Of a stretch of DNA of 64,000 bases, positions 24,499 through 32,805 are shown piece after piece. The stretch covers positions 1,922,001-1,986,000 of the forward strand of contig NZ_AP024109.1 of NCBI RefSeq assembly GCF_016591715.1, written 5' to 3'. Position 1 is the stretch's first letter. Every line of letters begins with the position of its first letter. Below the pieces are notes generated by a model. That model made no database searches. It was not told where the DNA came from and saw only the letters and a list, made by a program, of their open reading frames with translations. The position numbers and the translations under genes were made by a program. This stretch comes from Mesorhizobium sp. J8 (GTDB lineage Bacteria > Pseudomonadota > Alphaproteobacteria > Rhizobiales > Rhizobiaceae).

Positions 24499-25610
24499 CC
24501 GGCGAGCTTTCCGCCGCGCAGCGGCTCGGGCGCGCCGGTGGTGCTTGGGAAGCTGATCGGCAGGCCGCGCAGCACGCGCACTGCGAGGAAAGCAAAACAT
24601 TCCGCTTCCACCGCGTCGCCTTTCCATCCAAGCGACTCGGCCTGCACCACCTCGACGCCGGCGCGACTTTCGAGCATTGCCATCATCGTCGGGTTGTGGC
24701 GGCCGCCACCGCTGACCGCCAGCCGCTTCGGCCTGCGCGGCAAAAGGTCGAGCGCCTTGCCGACGGCCGACACGGTGAAGGCCGTCAGCAATGCTGCGCC
24801 ATCCTCGGCGCTCAACCCTTCGGCCATCGCGGCGGTGAAGTCGAAGCGGTCAAGCGATTTCGGATAAGGTTTCGTCAGGTAGGGATGCTTGAGCAGCTTA
24901 GCGAGCCGTTCCTCATCGACCTCGCCGGCGGCAGCGAGCCTGCCGTCGCGGTCCATCTCGCCGAGGCCCTTCGCCTTGATGAAATCATTGACCGGCGCAT
25001 TGGCCGGACCGGTGTCGAAGGCGACGATATTGTCCTTGCCGTCCCACCAGGTGATGTTGCCGACACCGCCGAGGTTGAGCACGGCGGTGTCGCCGCTTGG
25101 GTCGGCATCCCTCAGCAGCGCCGCATGATAGGCGGCGGCCAGAGGCGCGCCTTGCCCGCCGGCCGCGACATCGGCCGAGCGGAAATCATAGGCGACCTTG
25201 GTGCCGAGCAGCGAGGCCATTAGTTCGCCGTCACCGAGCTGGCGCGTGCGGCCGATCCGTCCCGGCTGCGGCGCGCGGTGCAGCACCGTCTGGCCGTGGA
25301 AGCCGACGACGCCGATATCGGCCATGCGCATCCCCTGGCTCTCGACCAGATCCTTGACCGCGGCCGACTGCGCCCGCGTCAGCGCCTCCTCCGCTTCGCG
25401 AAAGATAGCGGGTTCCGAACCTTCGAAATTCCAGACGCGCGCCTGGCGCAGCGTCTCTTCGAGCAGGGCGCGGATCGATTGCGGGTAGGGGGCGAGCGTG
25501 TAGGTGCCGGCGTCGGCGATGCGCTCGCCGTCCGTCTTGATCAGCGCCACGTCGATGTTGCCGTCGAGCACCGTGCCGGTCATCAGGCCGACGGCCCAGA
25601 TTGGTTCCAT
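24495..25610 (-). CDS. anmK: Anhydro-N-acetylmuramic acid kinase
   Basis: 371 residues, full length. The family opening is [16 protein letters not shown], followed by [11 protein letters not shown], the [16 protein letters not shown] block and NLGGVGN, with AFDTGPAN for the catalytic region and [11 protein letters not shown] near the C-terminus. It phosphorylates and opens 1,6-anhydroMurNAc during cytoplasmic murein recycling. One variation from the usual GTSxDGxD is T-V-LDGNID. The ATG at 25610 is set by the conserved N-terminus. Confidence 0.95.
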   Translation of the reverse strand: MEPIWAVGLMTGTVLDGNIDVALIKTDGERIADAGTYTLAPYPQSIRALLEETLRQARVWNFEGSEPAIFREAEEALTRAQSAAVKDLVESQGMRMADIGVVGFHGQTVLHRAPQPGRIGRTRQLGDGELMASLLGTKVAYDFRSADVAAGGQGAPLAAAYHAALLRDADPSGDTAVLNLGGVGNITWWDGKDNIVAFDTGPANAPVNDFIKAKGLGEMDRDGRLAAAGEVDEERLAKLLKHPYLTKPYPKSLDRFDFTAAMAEGLSAEDGAALLTAFTVSAVGKALDLLPRRPKRLAVSGGGRHNPTMMAMLESRAGVEVVQAESLGWKGDAVEAECFAFLAVRVLRGLPISFPSTTGAPEPLRGGKLAG

Positions 25611-25683
25611 GGTCTTGTCCCCGAATCGTCGTCCAACCACGTGTCGGACGGATCGGCGCGGCAGGCAAGTCTTTCGCCGCGGC

Positions 25684-25787
25684 TAGAGCAATTCCGGGAA
25701 AAGTGTGAGCGGTTTTCCGTCCGGAATTGCGTGAAAACAAGAAGATAGAGCGGTTCGCCGCTCCCGTGAAACGGCGAGCCGGTCTAT
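25684..25787 (+). repeat. AGAGCAATTCC repeat, copy 3 (short form plus second module)
   Basis: The first module runs from TAGAGCAATTCCGGGAAAAG to GATAGAGC and lacks the nested insert (GGTTTTCCGTCCGGAATTGCG is continuous). A second module, 25744-25787, starts ATAGAGCGGTTCGCCG, contains CGTGAAACGG and ends GGTCTATG. It parallels the second module of copy 4. It lies in the 288-base gap before the SDR gene. Confidence 0.85.
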
Positions 25788-25898
25788 GCCGGCGGCCTTT
25801 TGCGCCAAAGGACGAAAATCGAGCAACCACATTCTTGCCTCTTGCCGCCGAAGGCGCGAGCCTGGGGCTCCGACATCGAGCTATCCGGAGGAAAGGCC

Positions 25899-26588
25899 AT
25901 GGCAGCCAATGTTGCAGTGATCGCAGGCGCCGGCTCTGGCCTAAGCGCCTCGCTGGCGCGGCTTCTCGCCAGGGAGGGCTTCCGGGTCATCCTCGCCGCC
26001 CGCAACGTCGACAAACTGACCGCGCTCGCCAAGGAAACCGGCGCGCAGGCGGTGGAAACCGACGTCTCGGACGTCGCTTCCGTCGAGCGGCTATTCGAGG
26101 CGGCCGACAAGGCCGGCCCGCTCGAAATCGCCGTCTTCAACGCCAGCGGCCGCACGCGCGGCCCGATCGCCGAGCTCGATCCCGAGGCGGTCAAACAAGC
26201 CCTGCTTGTCGGCGCCTATGGCGGCTTCCTGGTCGGCCAGCAGGCGGCGCGCCGGCTTCTTGCGCGCGGCTCCGGCTCGATCCTGTTCACCGGCGCCACG
26301 GCGAGCCTCAAGGGCTTCTCCGGCTCGGCCGGTTTCGCCATGCCGAAATTCGGCCTGCGCGGGCTGGCGCAATCGATGGCGCGCGAGCTCGCGCCGAAGA
26401 ACATCCACGTCGCGCATTTCATCATCGACGGCCAGATCGAGCCGGCTGGACAGGCGCCCGAGCCCGACCGTCCGGATCGCCGCCTCTCGCCCGACGCGAT
26501 CGCCGAGACCTATCTCGCAGTCCATCGCCAGCATCGCAGCGCCTGGAGCTTCGAGGTCGAGCTGAGGCCCTGGGTCGAGACCTTCTGA
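25899..26588 (+). CDS. SDR-family protein with catalytic Tyr replaced by Phe
   Basis: 229 residues with a Rossmann start (VAVIAGAGSGLSASLARLL) and the later SDR pattern, but NNAG is NASG and the YxxxK position reads FAMPK. The catalytic Tyr is therefore Phe while the Lys remains. Similar Tyr-less SDRs exist and may bind ligand or use another mechanism. The GGAGGAAAGG ribosome site at 25887-25896 fixes the ATG at 25899. No operon partner. Confidence 0.88.
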   Translation: MAANVAVIAGAGSGLSASLARLLAREGFRVILAARNVDKLTALAKETGAQAVETDVSDVASVERLFEAADKAGPLEIAVFNASGRTRGPIAELDPEAVKQALLVGAYGGFLVGQQAARRLLARGSGSILFTGATASLKGFSGSAGFAMPKFGLRGLAQSMARELAPKNIHVAHFIIDGQIEPAGQAPEPDRPDRRLSPDAIAETYLAVHRQHRSAWSFEVELRPWVETF

Positions 26589-26630
26589 CGATCCCGCCGC
26601 AGCAACCGTAAAACAGCGCGCCCGGCCGTG

Positions 26631-26674
26631 GATGGTATTTTTAGAAAATTCGCATATATTGATGGCATTTTAGC
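26631..26674 (+). promoter_or_regulatory. Direct repeats 30 bp apart upstream of transporter operon
   Basis: GATGGTATTTTTAG (26631-26644) and GATGGCATTTTAGC (26661-26674) are near-identical and start exactly 30 bases apart, about three helical turns, in an AT-rich patch 110-150 bases before the binding-protein gene. This geometry suggests two sites for one regulator on the same DNA face. No regulator gene is adjacent. Confidence 0.4.
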
Positions 26675-26782
26675 GATCTGCAATGTAAAAAGGCGAAAAA
26701 TAAAAGATACCTTTACTTAACTTCGGCGTGCATACTGCGAGTTGGTCAGAATTGTTGTCCGGCTCTCCTGCGCGAATTGAGA

Positions 26783-27625
26783 ATGGGCATGCCGCTTACA
26801 CGTCGCACGCTGTTTGCAGCCGGAGGCGGAGGGCTGCTGATCGCGCAAGCGCAAGCTGCGGCCACGCCGGCCCAGGCGCAGGACGGTCCAAAACCCATCG
26901 TCGGCGACAACAAGCTGCGCATCGCCATGCCGGCCTTCGCTTCGGATCCATTCTTTCCGGCCGACGGCTCGGGCGACAAGGGCATCGACGTGGACCTTGC
27001 GCGCGGCATTGCCGCGGAGCTTGGCGTCGAACCGGTGTTCGACCGGTCCGCCGTGACCTTCGACGCCATGGTGCAAAAGCTGACGTCCGGCCAGGCTGAC
27101 CTGGCGATCGGCAAGCTCAGCCGCACCCTTCAGCGCGGCCGCTCTATCCTCTATTCGCGGCCCTACGCCATGCTGCACCAGGGGCTGCTCGCTAACCGCG
27201 TGAACCTGGCGCGCATCACGCAGGGTAAGCCGCCCGAACAGATCATCCGCGATTTCTCGGGCGATCTCGGCGTGATCGAAGGCTCGTCCTTCGCCACCTA
27301 TGCGGCGACCACTTTCCCGCACGCCACGATCCAACGCTTCGCGGGCTGGAATACCGTCATCGACGCGATCCGCAACGGTACGATCGACCTCGCCTATCGC
27401 GATGATTTCGAGATCAAGAAGCTGATGGTCGACGATCCGTCGATGACGGTCGTCGCGCGCTCGATCACGCTGACCGACAAGGTCGACACGATCGCGGTCG
27501 GCATTAACCCCGCCAATCCGCATCTCGCGGCCTTCGTCGATCTCTATCTCGATCTTGCGCGAGGCCAGCAGGTCCTCAACACCGACGAGATCATCGCGCG
27601 CTACCGCCAGGGGAGCAAAGCCTGA
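26783..27625 (+). CDS. Extracellular solute-binding protein family 3, Tat-exported
   Basis: About 280 residues. The N-terminus has a twin-arginine motif (LTRRTLFAAGGGG) followed by a hydrophobic Ala/Gly segment. The mature protein matches the SBP_bac_3 fold: LRIAMPAF first strand, GIDVDLARGIAAELG, then a QADLAIGKLSRT loop and DFSGDLGVIEGSSFATYAA. No ABC permease or ATPase lies nearby; two bases downstream begins a DAACS-type carrier. TTG (26777) and ATG (26789) are alternative starts. Confidence 0.88.
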   Translation: MGMPLTRRTLFAAGGGGLLIAQAQAAATPAQAQDGPKPIVGDNKLRIAMPAFASDPFFPADGSGDKGIDVDLARGIAAELGVEPVFDRSAVTFDAMVQKLTSGQADLAIGKLSRTLQRGRSILYSRPYAMLHQGLLANRVNLARITQGKPPEQIIRDFSGDLGVIEGSSFATYAATTFPHATIQRFAGWNTVIDAIRNGTIDLAYRDDFEIKKLMVDDPSMTVVARSITLTDKVDTIAVGINPANPHLAAFVDLYLDLARGQQVLNTDEIIARYRQGSKA

Positions 27626-27627
27626 CG

Positions 27628-28992
27628 ATGGCCGTCTCCGATGCAGCCGCACCCATGCCTCTCGATTGGCGCCTGGCGGCAAAGCGCATCCTGCGCTCGC
27701 CGTTGACAACGATCATCATGATCCTGGCCGGGATCCTGTGCGGACTCTACTACCCGGCTTTTGCGCATGCGATCAGCCCCGTCGCGCAGGTCTATCTGAA
27801 CTTCCTCAAGATGGTCGTCCTGCCCTATCTGGTCTCGTCGGTGATCTTCTCCATCACCGCGATGGTCCAGGATCCGAAATCGGTCCGATATCTCGGCAAG
27901 GTCGGCATAGCGGTGCTGGTCGTGTCGTTCCTCGCCGTGCTGGTCAGCGGCACCTATTCGCTAATCCTGAAGCCCGGCCAGATCGAGAACCCGCAATCAC
28001 GCATCGAGCTCGGCGAGTTCATCAATTCGCAAGGCAGCGTCTCCACCGATCTCGCATTCCCGTTCCAGCCCCCGCCGTCGACCGGGGATCCGAACAGCGG
28101 ACATTCGATCTTCCTTGATCTGGTGCCGAACAACGTCTTCAACGCGCTGGCCTCTGGCCAGACCATCCAGGTGCTCTTGTTCTGCCTGCTTTTCGGGCTG
28201 GCGATGGGCAAGATTCCCCAACCCTCGTCGCTCAGCCTCTCACAGGCGCTCAACGCGGTGTATCGGGCCTGCACCGTGCTGACCAACTGGTTCGTCTGGG
28301 GATTGCCCTTTGCGACCTTCGTCCTGATCGCCGACCAGACCGCGTCGACCGGCACCAAGCCGCTGATGCTGATGGGCGGCTATCTGCTGGTTATGGGCCT
28401 CTCCTGCCTGACCTTCCTCGCCGGAGCGTTCGCCGTCATCGCCATACGCTCGCGGCGAAGCTACTGGGCCACGATCAAGACCCTTCAGCCGCTTCTGATG
28501 GTGGCCATCACGACGCGCTCCACCGTCGCCTCGCTGCCGTGGGTCATCAATCTTTTGAGCGAGCGGCTGCGCTTCAACTTGGTGGTGGTCGAGCTGCTCG
28601 TGCCGCTGCAGGCGGCGCTGCTGCGGACCGGGCCGGCGCTGGTCTACACATCCGGCGCCCTGTTCATTGCCCAGCTCTACGGCCATCCGCTGGCGATCCC
28701 GGATCTCTTGCTTGTCGGCGTCGTCTCCGCGCTTCTGGCGCTTACGACAGGCGGCATGGGCAGCCTGCTCATCCTGTCGCAGATGTCTATCGTCTGCGGC
28801 TATCTGAAGCTTCCCTTCGAGGCGGCGTTCGCCTTGTTCGTCGCGGTGGACGCGGCCGTGGACACGCTGATGACGCTGTCCAGCGTCTCCACCGTCGCGG
28901 CAAGCACGGCAATGATCGCGCCGAGCCATCGGGAGGCGGCGCAGAGCGCTGAAACCGTCGCGCAAGAGCTCGAAGCCGAGCCCGCCCGATGA
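27628..28992 (+). CDS. Divergent DAACS-fold (dicarboxylate/amino acid:cation) transporter
   Basis: 454 residues with about eight membrane segments and the two re-entrant hairpins of the GltP/DctA fold. The hairpin-1 SSS motif appears as TRSTVASLP (296-304). The Na+-site NMDGT motif is replaced by LRTGP (332-336), although the following ALFIAQ is kept. In the last segment the family's D..RT..N..GD is reduced to D412 with M/S/T at the Arg, Asn and second Asp positions (407-430). Ion coupling and substrate probably differ from GltP. It is coupled to the binding-protein gene and overlaps the racemase start. Confidence 0.85.
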   Translation: MAVSDAAAPMPLDWRLAAKRILRSPLTTIIMILAGILCGLYYPAFAHAISPVAQVYLNFLKMVVLPYLVSSVIFSITAMVQDPKSVRYLGKVGIAVLVVSFLAVLVSGTYSLILKPGQIENPQSRIELGEFINSQGSVSTDLAFPFQPPPSTGDPNSGHSIFLDLVPNNVFNALASGQTIQVLLFCLLFGLAMGKIPQPSSLSLSQALNAVYRACTVLTNWFVWGLPFATFVLIADQTASTGTKPLMLMGGYLLVMGLSCLTFLAGAFAVIAIRSRRSYWATIKTLQPLLMVAITTRSTVASLPWVINLLSERLRFNLVVVELLVPLQAALLRTGPALVYTSGALFIAQLYGHPLAIPDLLLVGVVSALLALTTGGMGSLLILSQMSIVCGYLKLPFEAAFALFVAVDAAVDTLMTLSSVSTVAASTAMIAPSHREAAQSAETVAQELEAEPAR

Positions 28993-29786
28993 TCGACGAC
29001 GGCATCCGCCCGCAGCTCGGCATCATCGGCGGCCTCGGGCCGCTGGCGTCGGCCGACTTCTACTTCAAGCTGACGCGGATGACCGAGGCGCTGCGCGACA
29101 ACGAGCATGTGCCTTGCGTCATCCTCAGCGTGCCGCAACTGCCCGACAGGACCGAAGCGATCCTGGCCGGCCATGACGGACCGCTGGCGCCGCTGCAGGC
29201 CGCGGTCTCGACGCTCAACGCGCTCGGCGTCACCTGCATCGCCATGCCCTGCAACACCGCCCATCACTGGTACGACAAGTTGGCGGCAAACTCGTCAGCC
29301 GAGATCATGCATATCGGCGACGCGGTGGTCGCGGAGATCCGCCGTGGCCTCGACCGGGGCCGGGTCGCTAACCTCGCAACCCGGGGCACCCTGGTTTCCG
29401 GCTTCTATCAGCACAGGATGACGGCGGCGGGGTTCGACCTCTGCCTCCCGCAGGAGGCCGAGTTTCAGGAGCGAGTCGACAGCGCGATCATGCTCGTCAA
29501 GGCCGGTTCGATCGCAGAGGCCGCGACCGAGACCGAGCGCGCGCTTCATCTCGCGCAACGGGCCGGCGCCGACGCCGCCCTGCTTGGCTGCACGGAACTG
29601 TCCGTCGTGGCGGCCAGCCTCGGCGATACGAATGGGCTGGTCGTCATCGACAGCAATGCGGCGTTGGCGCGGGCCAGCCTGCAACGGTTGGGCTATTCTG
29701 TACAGGAAGCGCGAGGCCTGCCCACCGTTTCATCGCTGCCGGCAGACGGCCGGCCGTCCTTGCATGTCGCCCGGCGGGCTTCATAG
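28989..29786 (+). CDS. Aspartate/glutamate racemase family protein
   Basis: 265 residues with both catalytic cysteines in typical context: MPCNTAH near residue 81 and LLGCTELS near residue 200. The N-terminus (LGIIGGLGPLASADFY) is that of aspartate racemase. The ATGA overlap with the carrier shows translational coupling. The likely role is interconversion of D/L acidic amino acid or a related compound imported by the two upstream proteins. Confidence 0.92.
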   Translation: MIDDGIRPQLGIIGGLGPLASADFYFKLTRMTEALRDNEHVPCVILSVPQLPDRTEAILAGHDGPLAPLQAAVSTLNALGVTCIAMPCNTAHHWYDKLAANSSAEIMHIGDAVVAEIRRGLDRGRVANLATRGTLVSGFYQHRMTAAGFDLCLPQEAEFQERVDSAIMLVKAGSIAEAATETERALHLAQRAGADAALLGCTELSVVAASLGDTNGLVVIDSNAALARASLQRLGYSVQEARGLPTVSSLPADGRPSLHVARRAS

Positions 29787-29877
29787 GCGCGCAAGCGTCC
29801 ACCACCTGACCGTCGATATCCGCTTACCAGCAGCCGATGTTCTCCAAGTCACAAAATCTTTGAGAGAATATTTTCCG

Positions 29878-29893
29878 CCTCTCGTTTGAGAGG
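29878..29893 (+). other. Short hairpin between racemase and metQ-like gene
   Basis: CCTCTC (29878-29883), a GTTT loop, then GAGAGG (29888-29893). It is flanked by TTTTCCG on the left and AAAAGCG on the right, so part of the flank also pairs. It may terminate the racemase transcript weakly or lie in the metQ leader. I did not recognise a SAM riboswitch in this 208-base gap. Confidence 0.35.
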
Positions 29894-29994
29894 AAAAGCG
29901 CTTCTTTGCCCAATGAGGCAGCATTGGTGATCCTGAGATCAAGGCTTCGCATCCCGCCAGGCCGCAATGATTTCAGGGACGCAAGGAACGCATC

Positions 29995-30837
29995 ATGTCC
30001 GACGCTTCAAATTCTCTCGTTACGACAATCACCAGGCGCGCCGGACTGGCGGCACTTCTCGCCACGACATTGGCCGTCATCGGCCTGACCGCGCCGTCGC
30101 CCTCCTTCGCCGAGGACAAGAAGTCGATCAAGGTCGGCATCATCAGCGGCGAGGATGAGGATGTCTGGCGCGTCGTCACCGCTGAGGCGGCCAAGAAAGG
30201 GCTGACGATCGAGACCGTCGTCTTCAACGACTACACCCAGCCCAACGAGGCGCTGGAGCGCGGCGAGATCGACGCCAACGCCTTCCAGCACAAGCCCTAT
30301 CTCGACAACCAGATCAAGACGCAGGGCTATCACATCGTGCCGGTCGGCTATACCGGCGTCTGGCCGATCGGCCTTTACTCGAAGAAGCACGCCAAGGTTG
30401 CCGACCTTCCGGAAGGCGCGGTGATCGGCCTGCCCAACGATCCGTCCAACGAGGGCCGCGCTCTGCACGTGCTGGAGCATGAAGGCCTGATCAAGCTCAA
30501 GGACGGCACCGGCATCCTGGCGACGACCGCCGACATTGCGGAGAACCCGAAGAAGCTCGAGATCAAGGAACTCGACGCCGGCATCGTCGGCCGCTCGGTC
30601 GACGATCTCGATGCCGCCGTCGTCAACACCGACTGGGCGCTGAAGAGCGGCCTCGGCCCGGAAAACCGCATCGCGCAGGAGCCGGTGGCCGACAATCCCT
30701 ACCGCAACTTCATCGCGGTCAAGGCCGGAAGCGAGAACGAGCCCTGGGTGAAGACGCTAGTCGCCTCCTATCAGAACGAGACCGTCAAGGCCGAGTTCGA
30801 CAAGGTCTACAAGGGCACCGGGATCAGCGCCTATTGA
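29995..30837 (+). CDS. MetQ/NlpA-type methionine-binding protein
   Basis: 280 residues, NLPA family: KVGIISGEDEDVWRVV, the NDYTQPNEAL and DANAFQHKPYLD segments, and NPYRNFIAVK near the C-terminus. The signal peptide ends in SPSFA without a lipobox Cys, so it is a soluble periplasmic protein rather than a lipoprotein. It precedes MetN and MetI homologues (order Q-N-I). D- or L-methionine is the default ligand; other sulfur or amino compounds are possible for this family. Confidence 0.9.
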   Translation: MSDASNSLVTTITRRAGLAALLATTLAVIGLTAPSPSFAEDKKSIKVGIISGEDEDVWRVVTAEAAKKGLTIETVVFNDYTQPNEALERGEIDANAFQHKPYLDNQIKTQGYHIVPVGYTGVWPIGLYSKKHAKVADLPEGAVIGLPNDPSNEGRALHVLEHEGLIKLKDGTGILATTADIAENPKKLEIKELDAGIVGRSVDDLDAAVVNTDWALKSGLGPENRIAQEPVADNPYRNFIAVKAGSENEPWVKTLVASYQNETVKAEFDKVYKGTGISAY

Positions 30838-30860
30838 TCGGGGCCTGGCTGGCGGAAACG

Positions 30861-30886
30861 GGCGGCCCGCTGCTGAGCGGGCCGCC
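30861..30886 (+). other. Intercistronic GC-rich hairpin between metQ-like and metN-like genes
   Basis: GGCGGCCCGC (30861-30870) pairs perfectly with GCGGGCCGCC (30877-30886) around a TGCTGA loop. No T-run follows. It resembles the stem-loops after the binding-protein genes at 2338 and 12627 and may raise binding-protein expression over the rest of the operon. Confidence 0.55.
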
Positions 30887-30920
30887 GTCGCGTTTGCGCG
30901 GCACTGAAACGGACATAGAG

Positions 30921-32012
30921 ATGAACCAGCATGTCACGACCGAACGCGCCGACCCGGTCCACATCCAGCCGACCGGGCGGGAAGATGTCGTCCGCCTCGT
31001 CGGCCTGAAGCGCAGTTTCGGCGCGACCGCGGCGCTCGACGGCGTTTCGCTTACCGTCCGCAAAGGCGAGATCCTCGGCATCATCGGCCGCAGTGGCGCC
31101 GGCAAGTCGACGCTGATCCGCTGCCTGAACGGGTTGGAGCGGCCGGATTCCGGCGAGGTCTTTATCGAGGGCCGCGAGATCGGCCGGCTGGGCGAACGCG
31201 ACCTGCAGCCGCTGCGCCGCCGCATCGGCATGGTGTTCCAGCACTTCAATCTTCTGTCGGCCAAGACCGTCGAGGACAATGTCGCCCTGCCGCTCAAGAT
31301 CGAAGGTCGCCCGCGCGCCGAGCGCATGGCCCGCGCGGCCGAGCTGCTGCAGCTCGTTGGCCTCTCGGAGAAGGCCAAAGCCTATCCCGCCTCGCTGTCG
31401 GGCGGGCAGAAGCAGCGCGTCGGCATCGCCAGGGCGCTTGCCGCCCGACCGGCGCTGCTCTTGTCGGACGAGGCCACCTCGGCGCTCGATCCGGAGACGA
31501 CGCGCTCGATCCTCGCTCTGCTGAAAGATATCAATTCCAGGCTCGGTCTCACGATCCTGCTCATCACGCACGAGATGGAGGTGATCCGCTCCATCGCCGA
31601 CCGCGTGGCGGTGATAGACGCCGGCCGGATCGTCGAGGAGGGCGCCGTCTGGCAGGTCTTCGCCGATCCGAAATCGCAGATCACCCGCAGCCTGCTCGGC
31701 GGCATCCGGCCGCAATTGCCGCTCGAGATCGCGGGCCGGCTGGTTCCGGGCGCAGGGGCGGAAACGATCCTGCGGATCGATGTGGCCGGCGAGGCTGCGC
31801 ACAGTGCTTTGCTTTCCGATCTTGCCGTGGCGGTGCCAAGCCAATTCCGCCTCGTGCACGGCGGCGTCGATCATGTCCAGGGCCAACCCGTCGGCACGCT
31901 GTTCCTGGCTGTTGCCGGCGCTGAAGCCCCGCATCTTGCGCGGGTGACGACATTCCTGAAAGACCGCGGCGCGCGGGTGGAGGTGCTTGGCCATGTCGCC
32001 GGTCCTGTTTGA
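30921..32012 (+). CDS. MetN-type ABC transporter ATPase
   Basis: 363 residues: ATPase domain with Walker A GRSGAGKST, signature LSGGQKQR, Walker B LLLSDEATSALDPET and switch THEMEV. A C-terminal NIL/ACT-like domain (about 275-360) is present, which in MetN binds methionine and inhibits transport. The ATG at 30921 is preferred; upstream sequence is the intercistronic hairpin. It overlaps the permease start by 20 bases. Confidence 0.93.
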   Translation: MNQHVTTERADPVHIQPTGREDVVRLVGLKRSFGATAALDGVSLTVRKGEILGIIGRSGAGKSTLIRCLNGLERPDSGEVFIEGREIGRLGERDLQPLRRRIGMVFQHFNLLSAKTVEDNVALPLKIEGRPRAERMARAAELLQLVGLSEKAKAYPASLSGGQKQRVGIARALAARPALLLSDEATSALDPETTRSILALLKDINSRLGLTILLITHEMEVIRSIADRVAVIDAGRIVEEGAVWQVFADPKSQITRSLLGGIRPQLPLEIAGRLVPGAGAETILRIDVAGEAAHSALLSDLAVAVPSQFRLVHGGVDHVQGQPVGTLFLAVAGAEAPHLARVTTFLKDRGARVEVLGHVAGPV

Positions 32013-32649
32013 ACTCCTGCTCCGATCGATCTGGGAGACGGTGCTGATGACCGGCGCGTCCGGCCTTATCTCGCTGGTCTTCGGCCTGCCGCTCGGCCTT
32101 GCTCTGGTCGCCACCGATCGCGGCGGCATCGCCGAGAGTCTGTGGGTCAATCGCATTCTCGGCGCTATCATCAACGGCTTCCGGTCGGTGCCTTTCATTA
32201 TCCTTCTGGTGGCGCTGATCCCGGTGACGCGGCTGATCGTCGGCACTTCGATCGGCACATGGGCGGCGATCGTGCCGCTGTCGATCGCCGCCACCCCCTA
32301 TTATGCCCGTATCGCCGAAGTCTCGCTGCGCGAGGTCGACCACGGCCTGATCGAGGCGGCGCGCGCCATGGGCGGCAACCGCTGGACGATCATCCGCGAG
32401 GTGCTGGTGCCGGAGGCGCTGCCGGGCATCGTGGCGGGGTTCACCGTGACGCTCGTGACGCTGGTCGGCGCGTCGGCCATGGCCGGCGCCATTGGCGCCG
32501 GCGGCCTCGGCGACCTTGCCATCCGCTACGGCTATCAGCGCTTCGAAACCAGCGTGATGGTCGCGGTGGTGGTCGTGTTGATCGTGCTCGTCTGCGGCAT
32601 TCAGTGGCTTGGCGACCGCCTTGTCGCTCGTCTGGATCATCGGGGATGA
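31993..32649 (+). CDS. MetI-type ABC transporter permease
   Basis: 218 residues with five hydrophobic segments and the BPD_transp_1 EAA loop (EAARAMGGNRWTIIREVLVPEALPG). The start (ATG 31993) lies within the end of metN. A 7-bp inverted repeat AAGCCGG/CCGGCTT (32680-32703) follows the gene and may terminate the operon. Confidence 0.93.
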   Translation: MSPVLFELLLRSIWETVLMTGASGLISLVFGLPLGLALVATDRGGIAESLWVNRILGAIINGFRSVPFIILLVALIPVTRLIVGTSIGTWAAIVPLSIAATPYYARIAEVSLREVDHGLIEAARAMGGNRWTIIREVLVPEALPGIVAGFTVTLVTLVGASAMAGAIGAGGLGDLAIRYGYQRFETSVMVAVVVVLIVLVCGIQWLGDRLVARLDHRG

Positions 32650-32679
32650 TGTGCGGCATCCGAACGCAATTTGCCGCAA

Positions 32680-32703
32680 AAGCCGGGAATTGAGCGCCGG
32701 CTT
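32680..32703 (+). terminator. Possible terminator after metI-like gene
   Basis: AAGCCGG (32680-32686) and CCGGCTT (32697-32703) form a 7-bp stem with a 10-base loop, 30 bases after the stop. Only a weak GTTTG follows, so efficiency is doubtful. Confidence 0.35.
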
Positions 32704-32805
32704 GCCCCGTTTGCAGTGAGATTGGTCGGTGTGTTTCTTCACCAGCAATGGCGCTGATGTCATCCTGTGGCTGGGGTTACAAGTCTCGCCAAGAGGAGCC
32801 TGTCC

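Noticed and set aside
29787..29994. SAM-responsive riboswitch upstream of the metQ-like gene
   Set aside because: None of the SAM-I or SAM-II landmarks could be found; only a 6-bp hairpin is present.
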